64,000 nucleotides of DNA from Actinostola sp. cb2023 (lineage: Eukaryota; Cnidaria; Anthozoa; Actiniaria; Actinostolidae). Shown one piece after another: positions 33,473-47,400 of this stretch. How positions within the stretch are numbered: position 1 is the first letter of the stretch; each line of letters opens with the position of its first letter. The notes below the pieces were generated by a model. It was not told the DNA's origin. It saw only the letters and a program-made list of their open reading frames with translations, and searched no databases. Both the position numbers and the translations under genes were made by a program. The stretch lies in assembly GCA_033675265.1 (NCBI GenBank), contig JAUJYZ010000434.1:124001-188000 (forward strand), read 5' to 3'.

Positions 33473-34220
33473 GGTTTGCAGACTGAAATAACGCGAGTCC
33501 AAGTGCAACTGCTAAGCTCAAGTGAAAGTGCGTTTTGCGTCACAGCTTTTGATTATGCTTGTTTGGGTCAAGCATGGGCCGTTGTATTTTCTCGTGAGAA
33601 TATAATACTTTGCATAATTGAATAAAATACCTTTCATTCTATCATGATGAAATAAAGGCGAAAATTACAGAAAATTATTAGGCGTTTTATATCTTTAATC
33701 TCTAGTTTACAAGTCTTCTCAGCAACGATAATTTGCGTTGATTGTCATTCAAATAAATTGTTTAGAGTGAAACAGCGACACATCGCAGAACTTTTTATCG
33801 TCATTGTCAATCACTCAAATCAACGTACAGCTAAACAATAAAGACACTTTGCTAATTGCGCTTATTTACATTCTGTTACTGAATTCTAGTCAGAGTCAAC
33901 GCGGGAGTTCTGTAGCTTCCTTTGCCGAGACGTTTTAGTAGGTTCGTCAGGCTGCAAAGGAGACTAGGAGTTCTGCCTCTCATCTATATTCTACTAATAG
34001 TTTATTGACTATTATTATTACAGCCGGTGCCGTGTGGCAAGGGGGGTGGGTCTAACCCCCTCCCCTCCCCCGCAGATAAAAAAATGAAGGGGCTCAGCCC
34101 CCTTCCCCACCCTCTCCCCCTTTATTGGCCGGAAAGAATAGCAATTTAGTGTGTTTAAGAGAGTCTAAAATCGAAAAACGTATTCGTGCTTTTGCCACAA
34201 TCGATACACCCTCACGGCCT
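33473..34220. other. Upstream of homeobox gene B; no gene seen
   Basis: AT-rich promoter-side region. A G/C-run palindromic stretch, 34040-34130 (AAGGGGGGTGGGTCTAACCC, GGGGCTCAGCCCCCTTCCCC), may be the core of another G-run element. Confidence 0.4.
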
Positions 34221-34345
34221 GGAATTCCTAGCCTCCTAAAGCAGATGCGTGTCCAGGCTTCCGTTTTTACTACGCCGGCCGGCCACTAAGCGAAGTATAA
34301 CGGAAGACACACGTCTGCTTTATAGCCGGAGGCTATAGGAATTGC
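34221..34345. mobile_element. Foldback element, GAATTCCTAGCCTCC arms
   Basis: Arms 34221-34270 and 34294-34345 are inverted copies around AAGCAGACGTGTGT and CTTCCGTT. A single-arm relative is at 41208-41265 (CGGAAGCCTGGACACGCGTC, TGCTTTAGGAGGCTA). Confidence 0.7.
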
Positions 34346-34899
34346 GGGTACAATCCGGATACATAACTATGTACTTCTGGTACAATCAGGCGCTTTCACA
34401 ACTGCATATTATTAAAGCTGACAACATAGTTGATTATAATGCATCTTGACTTTTGGATTTGAAAAAGTCGGTCACTATTCAAAGTACGGGTTCAGCCCTG
34501 AAACCCCGTTAATTTGCTTAAACATGCTTTTCCATTGTTAGCTAACAGTGTTTCGGTTTTTCAGTGTTTCAACTAAACCGACAAGGAAGGAGTGTAAATC
34601 CTATCCTTTCCTTTCCGGCTAAGTTTAGTTTTACAGTGATTGTATAATAGAAGGCACTGCCGTGGCTCATCCTCTCCGAATGAGTACTGCGGGGAAATTA
34701 ATTAATGTAGCTGACATGTCCATGGGTACAGTCCCGATGACTCTCAGCCTGTAACACAGGCATACAATGGGTTACCATAAGTCAGCATTTGTTCCGTTGC
34801 AGTCATATGTCATTCGTATTTTTTTTCTGTCAGTCTATTTTATATTTCACTTTCCACTGACTAATTATCGATTTGGGCTCCCTTTGTATATAGTGTACG

Positions 34900-35155
34900 C
34901 GTCTGTCTAGTGCCAGTATGTCACGTGATATGGGTGTATAATTTGACCAACAGGAAACCGCTTCTCTTACACGGGAACAGAAGAAAGGAGGGTAAGATTG
35001 GCCCAAAATATCCCCTGTTATCCTTCCTTTAGCAGAAATTCCACATGAAATGGACTGCTGAAGGTCGACCAATACTGGTAGTGTCGAAATGTTCAATTCT
35101 TGAATCGCCTGTAATGATATTTTGACGGTGGAAAAATTGGTTCGTGGCAAAAAAG
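34900..35155 (+). promoter_or_regulatory. Candidate NCK promoter and 5'-untranslated exon ending at 35155
   Basis: The NCK ATG at 36781 is preceded directly by TTGTTTTCAG, an acceptor, so a non-coding first exon must lie upstream. A strong donor, AAAAAG/GTGAGT at 35155/35156, is the best candidate seen. The exon boundary and the promoter position before it are inference. Confidence 0.3.
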
Positions 35156-35159
35156 GTGA

Positions 35160-36780
35160 GTTGATAGCACGAGTTGAGGAATGTGTAGTTTGACTTGCTT
35201 GTGTTTTAACGAGTCGTTGTCGAGATATTTGTTAGGCGATCTTGTGGATTTACTCATATTATCTGCGATATGCTTTGCTTTTTTGTCATGGAGCCATTTG
35301 TGGGTTAAGTCCTGTGTTTAGAAGTAGTTTATTGTCGGTGTGAACTCGTGCAACGAAATCGCAAGCTGAAAGTGAAATAAATGTATCGTACTTTGTTGTA
35401 TTTAAAATTCTCTGCTGTTTCACCGAAACGTAAACAATATGACTCAGTACGAATCTTAGTCGTAAATCCATGTTCTCATTCATTGTCAGTTTGTTAATGA
35501 GAGCGTAGATGACTGATCGAAACTTCGGGAGCTGATCGTGAAGCGGTTATACTTTCATCATGAACATTTATCCTCTTTGCTCTTCAAAAATATCCACGCG
35601 CATCAACATAAGAATCTTTGGCATAATTTCAAAAATGATTTTATTTCTTTCTAGTCTCTCTTCTAGATTTCGAAATATTCCATTTTAAGGATGTCTATAT
35701 TTCATCATTGCTTATCAATATATCGAAACTCGACCTGAGTTATTTACGCAATCAGCTCAATGCTTTAAGATTTCTTGATATTTTTGGGATATTTTTGGGA
35801 TATTTTTGGGATATTCGGTCTCTAAAAGATTTTGAGTGATCGAATTAGACCCATTTCGTTATGCCCGGCAAATGCTACTGATATTGACATTTTTGACATT
35901 GTTCAGAGAATCCAGTGAGGGAAAACTCAGGTATAAATTAATAGATACATCCAAAATTCTTAAAATGCTTACATTAGCGTCACAAACAATTCTTTACATT
36001 CATGCTCTAATCATTAATATTTGAGATAATTTCCATTGTTGTATGGACTATTTTGATAACATTGGCATCTCTTGGTGATTTGCATTATTAGTTGTTCTAT
36101 TTTGAATATCAGTCAAGTAGAAATACAAGAGTTTGTTGTGAACAGCATTAATTCCAACAGATTCTTTCTAACTACTAAACTACAGTAGCTTTATATAGAT
36201 CTTGGAATCTAGTATTTCCCTTGTGAGTGACTTAGGAGCTCTCCCACAATAAGTCACATCTCTCATTTTCGAGTCCTCCATTGTGTTTGGTATATTATCA
36301 AAATCAAAACAATTTAATTAGTGAGTAGAAGAATAGCAAGGACCAAGTGTCTTGGAGCTCCAGCAGAGATAACAGTGCTTCTTGCACTTGGTGTGTAACA
36401 ACATAGCTTTAAACACTCAGTTAACAAACTGAAATAAATGAAAACCTAGAGGTAATTGACAGCAATCATGTATTGGCGAGATTTTCGAGCGTAAAAAAAT
36501 TGAGTCTGAAAAGCAGGCTAGTATTATTCTGGCATTTATAGTTGACTGGTGTACTCTATACACATATATTTATGCTCCATTTGACCGGCTACTCTGAACA
36601 CTGTGCTGGTAACATGTATTTTGAATGCTAAGGTGAACCATGCCTTTCCATTCTGATGCTGTTTGAGTATTCACTTTGTTTTAACCTCAAGTAACTTCTT
36701 TTGTTACTAATCAATCCAATAAATCTTACCTACAACCAAACTTTGAAGTTTTACTTATTTTCAGATTTAATTGTTTTCAG
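35160..36780 (+). other. Probable NCK 5'-untranslated intron, no gene seen
   Basis: AT-rich. Three tandem GATATTTTTGG units lie at about 35776-35812. The stretch ends in a polypyrimidine tract with two possible acceptors (ATTTTCAG at 36764, TGTTTTCAG at 36780). Confidence 0.45.
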
Positions 36781-38887
36781 ATGAGTGAAGAGCCAGTTGC
36801 TATTGCATTGTATGACTACAATGCTCAACAAAAAGAAGAGTTGTCCATCAAAAAGAATGAAAAGCTTATAATCATCGACGATTCTCAGACTTGGTGGAAA
36901 GTAAGAAACGAACAAAGTCTGTCAGGATATGTCCCGTCAAACTATGTTGGTCGTAAGGATTCTATTCGGTCAAAATTTAAGAAGAAATTTGGTGGAAAAG
37001 GAGGAAATAAAAAGAGTCATTCTGACAGTAATGGTTTTGATAATGAACCTAACCAATATTGCACACCAGAATCCGTCCTTGTGCCAACGCACAAGGCAAT
37101 ATGCGAAGTAGTGGCCAAGTTCAACTACAAGCCCAGAAACAATGATGAACTAGAACTAAATAAAGGTGACCGTATATTTGTCCTTGAGAAGGAACATGAT
37201 GGATGGTGGAAAGGACGCTGTGGATATAAACAGGGATGGTTTCCTTCTAACTACGCAGAAGAATCTGAACAACCAGAAGAAAAGCTCAGTTTCAAGGTTG
37301 TGGCTTTGTATCCGTTTAGCTCATCTAATGAAGAAGAACTGAGCTTTCAAAAAGATGAAACATTAGACATTTTAAGACAGCCGGATGGAGACCCTGACTG
37401 GTGGGAGGCTAAGAAGAGTGATGGCAGCATAGGTCTTGTTCCTAAGAACTATGTGAAAACTTTATCACAAGATGCAAGAAGCAATGTTGATAATACTGTA
37501 AGCAATCAATTTGAATCAGCCAAAAAATTACCTCTCTCTCCTGTAGATGATAGTCAGGCGTTCCAGAGAGTTATAAAGCCATCTCATAAAGCTTTACCAT
37601 TTGCAAATGAGAAGTGGTTTTGGGGAACAATTTCAAGAGAAAATGGAGAGCGACTCTTGGGTGTACATGGTGATGATGGAGATTTTCTTATTCGGGAAAG
37701 TGAAACTGTGGTAGGTTAATACAGTAGTTTATCAATATATGGGACCATTACAATGGTGTTTCGCATCACTTTTGACGAGATGGTCTGCAGTTTGTTCCAA
37801 AGTTCACCTTGAATTAACTTTGAAACTTTGAAATGAACTTTGTTGCTTCCTGCGTGAATTCGGAAATTCATTGGAATAGAAGTACAAACTAAATTTGCGT
37901 CAATAATCACATTCAAATGAAGAAATAGAAAACGAGGCAGCGTGCTCTATCGAGTTATAGAAGCACGCGGGAATTGGAAGACGCAAGAAGTGCGAGAAGC
38001 ACGAGGCGTACTCCTAGCACTTCTCGCGTCTTCTTTCAATTCCCAAGTGCTTCTATATCTCGATAGAGCACAGCTACCGAGTTTTCTATTTCTTTTGTAA
38101 AATACAATTATGATTTTAGAGCAAGTTTTCAATTTTTTTTGCTGCAAAAATGTTTGAATATCTGTACGTGTGTGCTGTGTGTTCTCATAAAGCACTCGGA
38201 ATATGCATCCTTTGGCCAATCAGAGCGCGCGTTATATCATAGCTATTTTATAAATGTTTATGGAGAGAACTACTTTTTATAAATACAACTGACTTGACTG
38301 ACTGACTGCAAATTGAGTGTGAACTTCAGTTCTAACAAGAAACAAGTTTGAAGTTCAGCAATGAAGTTCATAGTGAAGTTCCCAAGTTCAAGGTGGTTTA
38401 TGAACTCCAGAACCTGATCATCAAAAGTGATAAAAAAGATTTTAAAAAAGATTTAAAAAAAAAACAAAGAAAAAAATAAATAAAAATAAATTCAAAAGTG
38501 ATGTTTGAAATGCACTGTAACATAGCCATTGAGAGAGTGAATAATATGATTCATCCAGTTGATTAAATGAAATAAGAATTGAATCACTTACTGGACATTA
38601 GAATTGCAACAAGCTATGTTTCGTAGCCATTGAGAGTTTACTCTATACATTCACCAACATTGATCTCATATTTTCCATTGTTGATTCAGAGTGGAGATTA
38701 TTCTGTGTCAATGAAGGCCCCAGACCGTATTAAACACTTCAGGATCAAAACCTTAGACAGTGGCTTCAAGATTGGTACTCGTACTTTTAAGACTTTAGAT
38801 GACCTTATTGAACATTACAAGAAGGCACCTATATTTACAACCGAAAAAGGAGATAAAATGTATCTTGTCAAACCTGTCGACAAGTGA
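36781..38887 (+). CDS. NCK1: NCK adaptor protein (SH3-SH3-SH3-SH2), complete, two coding exons
   Basis: Exon 36781..37710 (310 codons) ends at GTG/GTAGGT and joins 38690..38887 (acceptor ATTCAG) in phase 0, giving 375 residues against 377 in human NCK1. SH3-1 (about 5-58) has ALYDYNA, WWKV and GYVPSNYV. A basic linker with KDSIRSKFKKKFG follows. SH3-2 (about 108-161) has WWKGR and GWFPSNY. SH3-3 (about 171-227) has ALYPF, DWWEA and GLVPKNYV. SH2 (about 279-373) has WFWGTISR and FLIRES, with Arg305 the phosphotyrosine-binding residue; it continues after the intron into SGDYSVS and HYKKAPIFTTEKGDKMYLV. NCK links tyrosine-phosphorylated receptors through SH2 to WASP/PAK-type actin regulators through SH3. 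One NCK is expected outside vertebrates, so the symbol denotes NCK1/2 in general. Confidence 0.95.
37920..38247. mobile_element. Foldback element in NCK intron, related to the 8294 repeat
   Basis: Arms 37920-38003 and 38008-38094 form an almost perfect hairpin (GAAATAGAAAAC, GTGCTCTATCGAG, TATAGAAGCAC, GGGAATT). At 38212-38247 the inverted GGCCAATCAGAGCGCGCGTT end follows, as in the copies at 8294 and 11769. Confidence 0.8.
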
Positions 38888-41490
38888 GAAAACAAACAAG
38901 AAATGATGTGCTGGCCAGGTATTAAGGCCATTTTTTACATTTTGAAGGGATAATAATAATAATATCCAACATTAAGAAAAGTATCGAAGAACTTTTCTGT
39001 AATGTTCTTTTTAGAAAAAGCAATTTGGAGAATTCTTTTTACAATGTCATTGACATAAATTTATTCCCCAAATAGCAATTGAAATTGAAGGGTTTGTGCA
39101 TGAACAATGTGTAAGTGTATGTGGTCTCTGATCAAAATCTATATTCTCATTGAGGTTCTTTGACTTTCAAAGGAGAAGTTGGATTTTGATCATGTCACTT
39201 AAGAATCGTAATTATTATCCAGTTTTCTGGTTTCTTTGAGACGGTCATGGATCACTGTCAGCAGACTACAAGAATTTCCAGTGAAACACTTATTATCAAG
39301 GATTTTTCTAAACATGAAGACAATACTACAGCTGTCATGTTCAGAGTTGTTGGTCAGGTCTTCGTGTAGTTGCACAAAAGTCCTGGCTATTGTTCTATTG
39401 TCGTTCTATGTATTGTTACAATAGCCAGGACAATTTGTGCAGCTACACAAAGACATTGCCGAGTTGTTAGAAATATAAAAAAACAATCTTCACTCCTTGA
39501 AGAACTCCTTTGAAGAATTTGAGTCAGTGGAGGATTCACAACAAGGGTACCCAAATATCGCCTTCCATTCGCCCTCCACCGCTGCGCAGGCTATCCTAAA
39601 ACTAACCATACTACATCATTGATGTATGAATTGTGTCACTGATACGGTAGTCAAAGGGTCTAGAAATCTATGGAATTTGGTGAAGAGAAAAAAAGTTGCA
39701 AGGTTCTTATGCCATGGTAAACCCAAAACAAGTGTGATTCAGTCCCATAATCTTTCCTTCCACCACCTCCCCTGGCTCACTACTGTAACATCTACTCTTC
39801 ATAAAGGCTGTAATATTGAAAGAAAGCAGGAACTGTTTTGAAATCCTAATAGCCTGGAAGGGCATGTTTTCTATTGGATATATGACCAGGGCTGGTTATT
39901 TCATCAATCTATTTAAGTAATTTTAAAGTGGCCGTAATTCTAATAAGTATGTAATCACCAAACACCCATATAGACAAATATTAGTTGAAGAGTAAAATTT
40001 TGAGTTTATGAATTGTAGCAATCAAATATATTTCAAAACTACATGGTTGTGATTGTTTTGTAATGGTTATTGTCAAGGGTTTATGGCTTATAGGTTTTTC
40101 ATTTATTATGATTTACTTAATTACATTGTTTGAAGACCTATGTACTGTAAACCCAGAGTATTTCTAGCCTAGTGGATAGGTTGGGCCACCCATCTTTTCT
40201 TGGTCTGGAAGGTTGTCACTAGGCATTATTTTATGCAAAATGGTAACTGTGAAAAACCAGGGCTGTTGCCGCCAGTATGGTTGGTCCTGTTTCAACCGGA
40301 CCACTTTTCGAATAAAACAGTTTCAATTTATTTACATTTTTAATTATTCAGAATTTTTTATGAAAAACAAAGTTTGAAAACCGGACCACTCAAAAACTGT
40401 CCGGCCCACTCAAAAACTGGCAGCTACGGCCCTGTTTGCACATTTGCGAGATAAGTTTCCTAATTGTTGCGATGCAAGTTGCACAAGGGGTGAACATTGT
40501 GCTAGGCAACACTTTAAAATGCAACAATGCTTGCTACAACTATTGTTGCAAAAGTAGAAGTGGGTTGTGCAAAAAAGAGACAAAGTTCCACAAAAACTAA
40601 TTGCCTTTTTGTGCAACACTGCCCTTTCATTCGCAACTCATGCAATGACAAACAATAAGTCACACCAGGTGCGAATTGCATAAAACTTGGGCAAAACTGA
40701 CAGCAATTAAAACTGTGATTCTCGTGTTCATCTGACTGGCAGCGCATGCGCACACAAAATTACCCTCTGTTTCTCTCTTTATAAAAGCAAAGCAGAGATC
40801 TATCAATCAAGTGACTGTCTTTATCATACTACGTATATCTAAAATAAAATAAACAGTGATTGTGACAGTGTTACACATCTGATACAAACAGGTCCATGTA
40901 TACATCCTGACAAAGTTTTATGCAAATTGCCCCCAGACAAGTTAAGCAGGTACCCCTTTGTTCAAGCAAAGGTTTTCCCCATCCTTCTCTCAGTAAGGTA
41001 GGAAGGATCTTTGCTATATTAATAAGGAAAGAGTCATACATTCACATACTGAAATGAATGAAGTTGAATCCCTAGTAATTATTATTTGGTGGGCTGCTGG
41101 TGGCATGCCGAGTTGAAAAAAAGAGTTTTCTTTCGGCCACAAATTGCCAACTAGGTACAAAGGCATATGTGTTCTGTGCTGTTGAGGAAACCAAAGGCTC
41201 ATAGCTGAAGCTAGCGAAGTAAAACGGAAGCCTGGACACGCGTCTGCTTTAGGAGGCTAAACTGAAGCCCGCTGAGTGAGAATGCTTATAGAACGTCTCG
41301 TTCTAAGTCCGACAATGACTGGGAAAGATTTCATGTTTAAAACATTAATATTCTGATAATACACCATGGCTAAACTATAATAATTATATACATGTATATT
41401 TCTCACAGCATTAAATAATGAAAAGATATCTCTTACAAATATTTACATTGTACTATTGAAACTTATTGGTGATTAGAATTAAGTATAAGA
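38888..41490. other. NCK 3' flank / intergenic region between convergent NCK and UBAC2
   Basis: It contains the NCK 3'-untranslated region, a partial MITE (39083-39206), a near-palindromic pair at 39360-39455 (TCTTCGTGTAGTTGCACAAA against its inverse), a TGCAA-rich repeat at 40430-40760 and a foldback arm at 41208-41265. No further gene was recognised. Confidence 0.5.
39083..39206. mobile_element. MITE copy 3, GAAGGGCTCCCTGCAAGAAC family (degraded)
   Basis: The left end, AATTGAAGGG then TGCATGAACA and GTAAGTG, and the centre (TCTGATCAAAATC, TTCAAAGGAGAA) match the copies at 43034 and 51733. The right terminal repeat is lost after CACTTAAGAA. Confidence 0.65.
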
Positions 41491-44400
41491 TCAAGAATGT
41501 GACAGCAGCACTGAAGTGGCATTATTCACATCGTTATTTGTAACACTAAGCGCATGGAGGACATCTTGTCTGGAGAAACCCATATCAACTAGAGTTTGGA
41601 CCTGTGAAACAGAAAACTATGTCAACATAACAGCCGCACAGATAAAGGGAAAGATTCATAAAGGATGGATGCAGATGTAAATTACATTATAAGCAACTGT
41701 GGCAATTAAAAGGATTCAAATAACTAGGCAGCTTAGCCTCCTCCGATTTGCAGGCAACTCTTTATCTGAAAAAATCGGGGGGAAATTGCAAAATATGGAA
41801 AATTTGGGCTTCCTGTGTCACACATTTCCTCTTGCCTATTTTTACCACAGGAAGCCCAATTTTTCTGATTTTTCCACATAAAGAACTGTTCTTCTTTTTT
41901 TCTAAGTTTGTAAATATTTTTATCATTTTAAGGTAATAAAGTTGTTGTTACTAGGTAGCTCTGCACCTGTTCACACAACTCTCAAGAATTCTAGTTGGAA
42001 GTTACAGCTGGGGGATTGTGAGGCATGTGAGAAGACTGAGAAATGGAGAAAAGAAACTGTATTTCTACCATTTCATTCTCCCAGTTTCAACTCCCAACTA
42101 GAAGTTCAGGGTCTGGTTGCATAACAGTAGGTACCAATGTCACTCGCTGACAGCAATATCCAGCATATATTATAGAACTGAATAATTGAATGGATGTTTA
42201 TTTGTACTTGACTCTTAATTTACAGAAGTTTGATGTGATACATACATATTACATTTTCACACATACCACACACACATATACACATACATATAAATACTGT
42301 TTTTGATAATCATTGAGTTTTCAATACCTGTTCTTCTGAAACTTCTACTGTTGGTTGCTGATGTGGATCAGCACCATTGTCAGCATGATTCATCATTGAT
42401 TGCCAATGATTGGGTGTGTCTTGTACATTGTCAGGACCCCAAAGCCAGTCTCTCAGACCAGCTGCGGGGGGTACCATTACTTCAGCATATCCTTGACCAG
42501 CTCTTGATCTTGCCTGCAAAACAACATGCATGGAAACATTATACAAGGTTGTAGTTAATTTTTGACATTAGAGTCGTTTCATTTTCGTATAACTGTGAAG
42601 TAGTTACGGTACGGTCCGTGCCATGCCGTGACTGCATCGCGCCATCATCATGCTGTATCCAAGCATTCTGATTGGTTGAGCAATGATTTTGTGCGCTGTG
42701 ATTGGTTGAATACAATGTCTTTGATTCCATACCGTGACCGTAATTCCATGCCGTAGGTTTCCCACTCATACGAATTTTATTTTATTTTTAAATAGTGTAT
42801 GGTTTATACTATCATAGTAAGTTATGTCGACTCAGCATAACCAACATTTGGTGAAGATACTGGGCATCAGTAAACTGGGAATAGTTTTTCATAATTTTTA
42901 CCATTATTTACCAAAGGTTTACTAAGTGAAGTGTCAAATTAATCACTTTAACAAGTTCATCAGAATTGTTCAAGGTGTTAACTGAAAATGAAAACCATGC
43001 AAAAAGATAGCTACATGGTGTTTGGTTCACTAATAATGAAGGGCTCTCTGCAAGAACGGAGTAAGTGACTTGTGATCCAAATCCAAATTCTCCTTTGAAA
43101 TTCAAAGAATGTCGAGGAGAATTTAGATTTTGATCAGAGATCACTTATGTTGTTCTTGAAGGGAGCCCTTCAATTATGATTATAACAGCAATGTTTCAAT
43201 GTACTAACCATAGACCTGACTATGTTTAGTGGGTGCAAAGGGAAGTACTTACCCTTGGATTAGCCGTGTTTTCTGCCATTGCTCTCCTCCACATCTGTTG
43301 TTCATACAATTCCATTTGTTGCTGTTCTTGGATTTCTAGTGTTGCTCCCATGGGAGGGGGACTTGGTTCGTCATTACTTATGAAGAACCAGCCAACACTT
43401 CTTGTAAAAACAGTGGTTACCAAGCTAGGTAACTTGAGCCAGGATTGGATATATGCAACATTACACTTGTAAATAAGACCAGCAATCTAGCGAGAAAACA
43501 TTATTGCTTAATAGGTTCAAAAGTAATAAATCATCATGATTAGTGCCACTTCCACTATAGTGGATACCATCATAATAATGATGATCACTACCACCACCAA
43601 CTGTCATCACCATGACCACTACCATCACTAACTGTCATCATCATCATGAACAGTGCCATCACCAACTGTCATCATCAACATGACCACTGCACCTGCCATC
43701 ACCAACTGTCATCATTATCATGAACAGTGCCACTACCAACTGTCATCGCCATCATGACCACTGCCATCACCAACTGTCATCATTATCATGAACAGTGCCA
43801 CTACCAACTGTCATCGCCATCATGACCACTGCCATCACCAACTGTCATCATTATCATGAACAGTGCCACTACCAACTGTCATCGCCATCATGACCACTGC
43901 CACCTGCCATCACCAACTGTCATCACCATCATGACCACTGCCACCTGCCATCACCAACTGTCATCACCATCATGACCACTGCCACCTGCCATCACCAACT
44001 GTTATCACCATCATGACCACTGTCATCGCCAACTGTCATCATCAACATGACCACTGCCACCTGCCATCACCAACTGTTATCACCATCATGACCACTGCCA
44101 TCGCCATCGCCAACTGTCATCATCAACATGACCACTGCCACCTGCCATCACCAACTGTCATCACCATCATGACCACTACCATCATCAACTGTCATTACCA
44201 TCATGACCACTGCCACCTGCCATCACTAACTGTCATCACCATCATGACCACTGCCACCTGCCATCACCAACTGTCATCACCATCATGACCACTGTCATCG
44301 CCAACTGTCATCATCAACATGACCACTGCCACCTGCCATCACCATCATGACCACTGCCATCACCAACTAAATGTGTGGGACAAATGAGTAAATGTCATAA

Positions 44401-47400
44401 GTTCCCCAATAATAACAATAATACTTGAAATAATGTATCATACCATTCCACATGCTCCAGCTATCAGCGATTCTTTACTTCCTAGCAGCATCTACAGATC
44501 ACAAGCAAGGCAAACAGTGAATTACATGCAATATGTATCAACGACAACAATGTGGATATATTCATAGTGAACGATAAAGCTTCCTCAACCTTCCATTGTT
44601 TGTAATTTCAGACTAAACGTCCATCATCAGCGTGAGAAAATAATATAGCTAATACTTTATTCACAGATATAACGTGTCAGAGCACTACTGAAGTTGTTGA
44701 CAATGACACCTAGATATTGTAACTTTTATACCTGGAGGGCAACAGAGTAGCACAGCACCTTGCCAGATATAGAGACACTTAACACTGTTACTGCATCTAC
44801 TGTAGGGATATCAAAAAAATACTGGACAAGACCAGCAAATACTACCCCATAGCTGAACAACTGTGTCAAGGAAATATTGGTGTTAAGTGCTTTTGGATGC
44901 ATATGTTGTGGTTCAAAATGATTTTTGGTTCAAATTATTTTGAACCAGTTTAATTTATTTTGAACTGGTTCAATTTGTTTTGGTATTAAGTACCTTGGGG
45001 TTAGGTTTAGGGTTAGTATTGGGGAAGACTATATATAGTAATGAAGTACCTTGGGGTTAGGTTTAGGGTTAGTATTAGGGGAGACTTTATCTTAGGTTTA
45101 GGTTTATTAATAATGTGCAATGCATTACTGCCAACGAAATCTTGGATGGTCAAGTGGTTAAGGTCTTGGCATAGCAAGCCAAAGGTAAGGGGTTCAAGTC
45201 CCAGTCAGGTAGGATATTTATTTAAAAAAAAATGCTAATTAGATATTAGTTCTAGATAGTTAGACAGACAGACAGTTATATAGGTAGATGTGAGGGGAGA
45301 AGATAGAGAGAGAAGGGAGGGAGGGAGGTGAAAATTATTTAGTTCTTTTTAGGACTCCCTCCCCTAAAATTCCAAATTAAACCAGTTCAATTTAAATTGA
45401 ACCGGTTTAATTTAAATTGAACCAAGGGATCATTTTGAACTACAACACATATACTGTATGATAGTAACAATAATTAATGTGCAGCAATCTTAACAGCATC
45501 TCTGAGGGGAAATTGCTTTTTGGTTGCAATAGGTAAATCGTTTCTTTGATAAAAACGGAGAGCAAAAGAAGATACAATCCAGAGGGTAGAGGACCAATTT
45601 CATATCCAAGGTGTTTCACTCCATATATTACAATCAACTGTAATCCAACTGTTATGATTGTACTTGCAAAGATATATGACTGAAATAGAACAATAATTGT
45701 ATATGAAAGTGACAAAATCGGAAATGCTGATATGAAGGAATCAAAAGACAAGGAAGAAAGGAAGGGAAAAAGGAAGGAAGAAAGGAAGGGAAAAAGGAAG
45801 GAAGAAAGAAAGGAAGAAAGGAAGGGAAAAAGGAAGGAAGAAAGGAAGGGAAAAAGGAAGGAAGAAAGGACAGATAAAGTGAATGGATGGTTGATTAAAT
45901 GGAAAAGAAAGAAACAAATGAAGAAACAAACTAATAAAGATGAAATACATTTTTAATAAACAAAGATTTCAAACTTACAGCATATTTTCTTGAACCATAT
46001 CGTCTTTCAAAAATGCGATAAGTATAAAGAAGAAAGGAGCCACATAAAAGATCTCTTGCATTGGAAAAATATATAGTTGAACTAAGGGCATGAAATAACT
46101 GCAATAAATGAGAAAATAAAACACTTTAATTCAAAGTACTGTCAAGATGATTTGTAATTTTAACACTTCCTGGTCATTCCAGTTAGTGCTGAAGGTATCA
46201 CACAATCCCTGCCTTCTATATATGCAAACTTGGTTGATGAAAATACAAATATACATTTGTAACTACTGAAGCGTCTCTCAGGCGATCACATGGTTTCACA
46301 TGGCATTGTTTCTGGTCGGGAGGGGGGAGAAGTAAGTAGAATTGTGGAGGGGAAAGAGGGAGAAGGGAAAAGAGGGAGAAGGGAAAAGAGGGAGAAGGGA
46401 AAAGAGGGAGAAGGGAAAAGAGGGAGAAGGGGAAAGAGGGAGAAGGGAAAGAGGTAGAAGGGGAAAGAGGGAGAAGGGGAAAGAGGGAGAAGGGGAAAGA
46501 GGGAGAAGGGGAAAGAGGGAGAAGGGGAAAGAGGGAGAAGGGGAAAGAGGGAGAAGGGGAAAGAGGGAGAAGGGGAAAAGAGGGAGAAGGGGAAAAGAGG
46601 GAGAGCCTGGGGGAAAGAGGGAGAGCCTGGGGGAAAGAGGGAGAGCCTGAGGGAAAGAGGGAGAGCCTGGGGGAAAGAGGGAGAGCCTGGAACCTCCTTT
46701 TAGATGAAGTTGTCACACATCGAGATCCTTTGTTACTCATAAGGTCAAGTTTGCTGGTACTTGTTTGCTATTTCGAACCCTCACTATCTTGAACTAGTTT
46801 TCTTGTCCCTTGTCAGAGAGTTGAGAGAGCGGGATTCAACGGTTTCCAATGATTTCTGCATGCAATTTGATACTGACCTTAAAATGGCGTATAACCTCTA
46901 GCCATTCATAACTAGGTAGTAACTTTTTTAGAGATGATGATGCAAGTAGAATATTTATGAGTGACGCTGAACCATTTAGAAGTAGTAGTGCTTTAGAAAC
47001 TGGAGCATTATCTGAATAAAACATTTATAATCAAACTAAAGAACATACTTATGAGTGAGTTAGATGCCTGGCTTGGAGTACATCTACATGTACTGTGTGT
47101 AAATGTGTTTGGAAACAATAAAATAACAGATCACAATAGTGTGCATGTGAGCATACAGCTATTTCAAAAAATGTTGAATACTGAATACTGCATACTGAAT
47201 AGTACATTCCAAGACCAAAGGGCATTGTGGGCCTCGTTATTTTGAAATAAAAAGTAAATATACAGCGATTTGTTCGCCATATGGAGCTAGTATATTGTTT
47301 CTGATGGAATACACAAAAAATAAAATAAATAATTATTATTTATATTACATTAGACAATATTACACGAGTCCCAAAATACATTTCGGTCTTGGAATACACT

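Noticed and set aside
34830..35150. 106-codon minus-strand frame
   Set aside because: It starts at a non-ATG codon, has no recognised motif and overlaps the likely NCK first exon on the other strand.
44853..44860. Alternative acceptor for UBAC2 exon 5 at 44860 (CACAG)
   Set aside because: It would require phase 0 from the previous exon, but the best donor there (GGATT/GTATCT at 45576) leaves phase 2. The acceptor at 44853-44854 restores LPSGF-YGVVF in register with the human protein.
44990..45100. Telomeric array (TTAGGG)n
   Set aside because: Only a few degenerate TTAGGG/TTTAGGG units within a repeated 55-bp block inside a transposon; not a chromosome end.
45140..45212. Functional tRNA-Ala
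   Set aside because: The anticodon loop and internal boxes are present, but the acceptor stem does not pair and the T stem is mismatched. Kept only as a remnant or SINE-like segment.
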